From positions 16,043,001-16,107,000 of the forward strand of contig NC_053187.1 of the NCBI RefSeq assembly GCF_905163445.1: a stretch of DNA of 64,000 nt, in the 5' to 3' direction. The stretch's first letter is position 1. Each line of letters starts with the position of its first letter. Both the position numbers and the translations under genes were made by a program. The notes under the pieces were generated by a model that made no database searches, was not told where the DNA came from, and saw nothing but the letters and a program-made list of their open reading frames with translations. Below are positions 61,743-64,000 of this stretch, in pieces. Source of the DNA: Pararge aegeria. Lineage: Eukaryota > Arthropoda > Insecta > Lepidoptera > Nymphalidae.

Positions 61743-62489
61743 GATAATTTTAATGTGAAACTGAACTGAATATTAATCTTATACACATTGGCATTTTTAA
61801 CTCCATTATTAGCTAACCGTTGAGCATTTCGGAAATAAAACTTTATAGGTTCGTTGGTGTTTTTCTCAAATTATTGTAGTTATGGATTTATGTTTATTTA
61901 GGATTCATCTTGTGTGTAACGATGGGGCTGAAATGTAGGTAACATAAAAGTCCCTTAAATAAAAAGATTAAAAAAAACGTGCAACATCCACTATTGAACG
62001 TTGAAAGGCCAAACAAAGTATGTTTTAAGCTAAAGGTCTAACGAGGTCTTCATATTTGTCCAGACTGACAGGCACAGTTTTTATTAAAAGTCCAACAAGA
62101 CATTCTTTCAGGTAAATGAGCTAAGCTGAAAAGTTACATTTTCTCCTGTCGCCAGGAACATGTGAAATGGAGACATATCGTAACGTTTTATATCCGTGAT
62201 TAATTGTTAAAAATGCAGACCGCCCGCCAGATGGCGCACCGGAGTTTTTGCTAAAAATTACAATAAGAACCGGCGGAATATATTTCGTGGAGTCCGCATG
62301 TCACTGACGCATAGGGTTTTGGATTTCCCTTTGCGGATTAGCGACGAGCACCGCAATACGCATTTAAAAATGATTTTTGAACTTCGCGCTAGGTAAAAAA
62401 AAAAACGCTATTTTTTACAAAAGAGAAATCCAACTAGTTCGGTATAAAGCGCTATTATAGAATCAACTTCTGTTATTATTAACTTTTAA
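61743..62489. other. Unassigned; GC-balanced patch at 62215-62390
   Basis: No recognised repeat. 62215-62390 (CGCCCGCCAGATGGCGCACCG and neighbours) is more GC-balanced and unique here. Confidence 0.35.
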
Positions 62490-62580
62490 AAAGCGTTGAT
62501 GAGTTGTCTACTACACGTACTGTATGGAATAATCCGTGCTCTGTTGAGGACCGCTAAGAATCTCAATGATGATATGATGA
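62490..62580 (+). mobile_element. SINE S2 3' end fragment
   Basis: ATAATCCGTGCTCTGTTGAGGACCGC and a GATGATATGATG end. Confidence 0.5.
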
Positions 62581-62594
62581 AAAAAAAAATACAT

Positions 62595-63160
62595 ATTTGA
62601 AGAGTTAATGTACGTTCATAAAAACATTTCTAAACTTAACTCACATTTTAACTTTTCTAACTTAAAATGTGACTGCAATAATTGGTTAGAAGTAAGAATA
62701 AACTTACAATACAATATACTAGGTTACATAAAATTCATAATTCGTTTAAAGGAAATTTCATACAATTCTACAATAAACTACCCATTGACATCTTGGTGAT
62801 GTCTCTTAAAAAGTTCAAAGTTTGTTTTAAACGTAAGCTAATAGAAAAGTCCTATTTTAGTATAAAGGACTACGTAATCGATAAAAAAAGCTTTTGTGTG
62901 AATTATTGCTCTAACGAGGTTGCTCTTCTAATAATTTTAAATGACATTGTGAGATGGTGATAGCAAGAAAAAATCATCCGGCTAAGTTGGTTGTGGGCTT
63001 CTTCTTAGACCAGGACGCGTTTGGATCCCTTGTAGCTTTAGTTTAAAGTTTACGAATGTGGTTATCGCCATCATCTCAATACCGTGTAATTCTTATGTAC
63101 GCATCAAAAGTGCCACCTATGGGCCTACTTGAATAAAGATATTTTTGACTTTGACTTTGA
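62595..63160 (+). mobile_element. LINE-B 3' end with frameshifted ORF
   Basis: Two overlapping frames (62608-62799 and 62682-62960) together read NISKLNSHFNFSNL, then QFYNKLPIDILVMSLKKFK and KRKLIEKSYFSIKDYVIDKK. This is the C-terminal ORF segment homologous to LINE-A (FYN-P-x(n)-FK-x(n)-YY/F-x-D-x(n)-DK). A frameshift lies near 62690. 3'UTR and (GACTTT)n tail follow. The most complete LINE-B copy. Confidence 0.9.
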
Positions 63161-63224
63161 TGAAAATGACGTTTATTAGTATACTAGATTCTTAATGCAT
63201 AACTTTATTCCTCTACAAGTTAGC

Positions 63225-63497
63225 CCTTGACTCCTATTAACCCTGATAGTATGTGATGATGCAGTCTAACAGGGTCGAGGGCTAACCTGTTAGGAAGTAT
63301 GGCAGTAGATCGCTAAATCGCTTAGCGGCACGTCTTTATATTTATACGAAATGTGGTAAAGTCACGGCAAAAGACTCCCACCGGACCAGACCAGAGAAAA
63401 TTCTGAAATTATAAACCACCAAATTGCCCCTGTCGGGAATCGAACTTGGGACCTCCAACTCAAAACAGCAGCGCTAACCGCTACGCCAGTGACGTAG
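63225..63497 (-). mobile_element. SINE S3, full length
   Basis: TGATGATGCAGTCTAACAGGG, GCTAACCTGTTAGGAAGTATGG, TCGCTTAGCGGCACGTCTTT, CCAGACCAGAGAAAATTCTG, B box CCTGTCGGGAATCGAACTTGG and head end CGCTACGCCAGTGACG. Confidence 0.85.
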
Positions 63498-64000
63498 CCA
63501 ATAACATTTTGTGTTGATACTCAGCTCTGTTATAGATAATAATACTCTTTCAGTCATGGGCAATAATACTTTTGGATTACCGTTCACATTTTTTTTCTAA
63601 AAATTTAAAAATAATTTGATACACTTGTGGAATTGTGATTTCCTTTAAAATTACATACTTTGCACACTTGTATCAAAATGTACAATAAAATCCTTACAGA
63701 AGCTAACGCAAAGTAATGCATTAATGAACAAGCTTTATATCCCGGACAGCAAACAACAGAACGAGCCTCCTTGTACAAGAATATACTGCTAATTCCCATT
63801 TTGAAAAGTCCTATATTATAATCTCTACATTTCTTGAATTTTAATACAAATCCCTCCTCGATTAGTATTTATAGGCGAAGTCATTAAGCAGCACGTCTAA
63901 GAGTATAGCTACAGTTATCTCACCCACAATAAGTTCTTGCCGTTTATCACTAATTATTACTTATATTTTAACCGAGTGCTAAATGTTTAAACTGTTAGAG
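63498..64000. other. No gene recognised
   Basis: Unassigned up to the window end. A 64-codon minus frame at 63605-63799 has no support. Confidence 0.4.

Noticed and set aside
1..64000. CRISPR array, bacterial operon or viral genome
   Set aside because: No regularly spaced identical repeats with unique spacers, no ribosome binding sites with long ORFs, no viral polymerase or capsid reading; retroelement reverse transcriptase pieces are all LINE-type.

Overview
This 64 kb window looks like non-coding chromosomal DNA of a butterfly or moth (Lepidoptera). It is AT-rich and has no bacterial-style gene organisation. The longest open frame is about 160 codons and is made of transposon pieces. The DNA is filled with repeat families I recognise from lepidopteran genomes: tRNA-derived SINEs, 3'-end fragments of non-LTR retrotransposons (LINEs), and short Helitron-type elements ending in CTAG|T after a GC hairpin. 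Species cannot be fixed from the sequence.

Family names used here. S1: SINE of about 255 bp with a tRNA-like head (A box like TGGCGCAGTGGGCAGCGACC, B box like GGTTCGATTCCCAC) and a (TTTA)n tail. S2: SINE of about 300 bp with a tRNA-like head (B box GAGTTCGAATCCCAG) and a (GAT)n tail. S3: SINE of about 275 bp with a tRNA-like head and a body containing AGACGTGCCGCTAAGCG. LINE-A: LINE 3' end with C-terminal ORF, 3'UTR and (GAATTTT)n tail. LINE-B: related LINE 3' end with a (GACTTT)n tail. RTE: RTE-like LINE 3' end. Hel: Helitron-like non-autonomous element. E: palindromic foldback element of about 210-290 bp. R6: repeat of unknown class with TGTAATTACAGGCAC.

Layout. 1-5 kb: an unclassified repeat, one LINE-A, Helitron fragments and an S1. 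5-8.5 kb: E and Hel fragments, then a block of three diverged direct copies (7082-8492). 9.7-18.4 kb: hairpin, LINE tail, S3, S2, paired Hel copies, S1 and LINE-A. 18.6-29 kb: scattered SINEs, a protein-like remnant beside a Helitron (24156-24395), a minisatellite (28074-28186) and several tRNA-like heads. 29-35 kb: an RTE insertion with an 11-bp duplication, several foldbacks, a second three-copy block (31500-32470), a hAT MITE inside an S3, and an S1 split by E. 35-42 kb: LINE, SINE and E pieces. 42-44 kb: the clearest repeat-poor interval. 44-50 kb: dense TE mosaic including a second hAT MITE. 50-51.3 kb: the only convincing host-gene signal, a 144-bp splice-bounded open exon on the minus strand (51102-51245), and a weaker plus-strand candidate at 50265-50445. 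51-64 kb: LINE, Helitron and SINE mosaic with a stacked insertion at 57970-58965.

No complete host gene, rRNA, functional tRNA, CRISPR array or operon is visible. The window is most simply an intergenic or large-intron region. All family assignments come from motif recognition by eye, so element boundaries are usually good to about 5-20 bp, except where target-site duplications were read directly.
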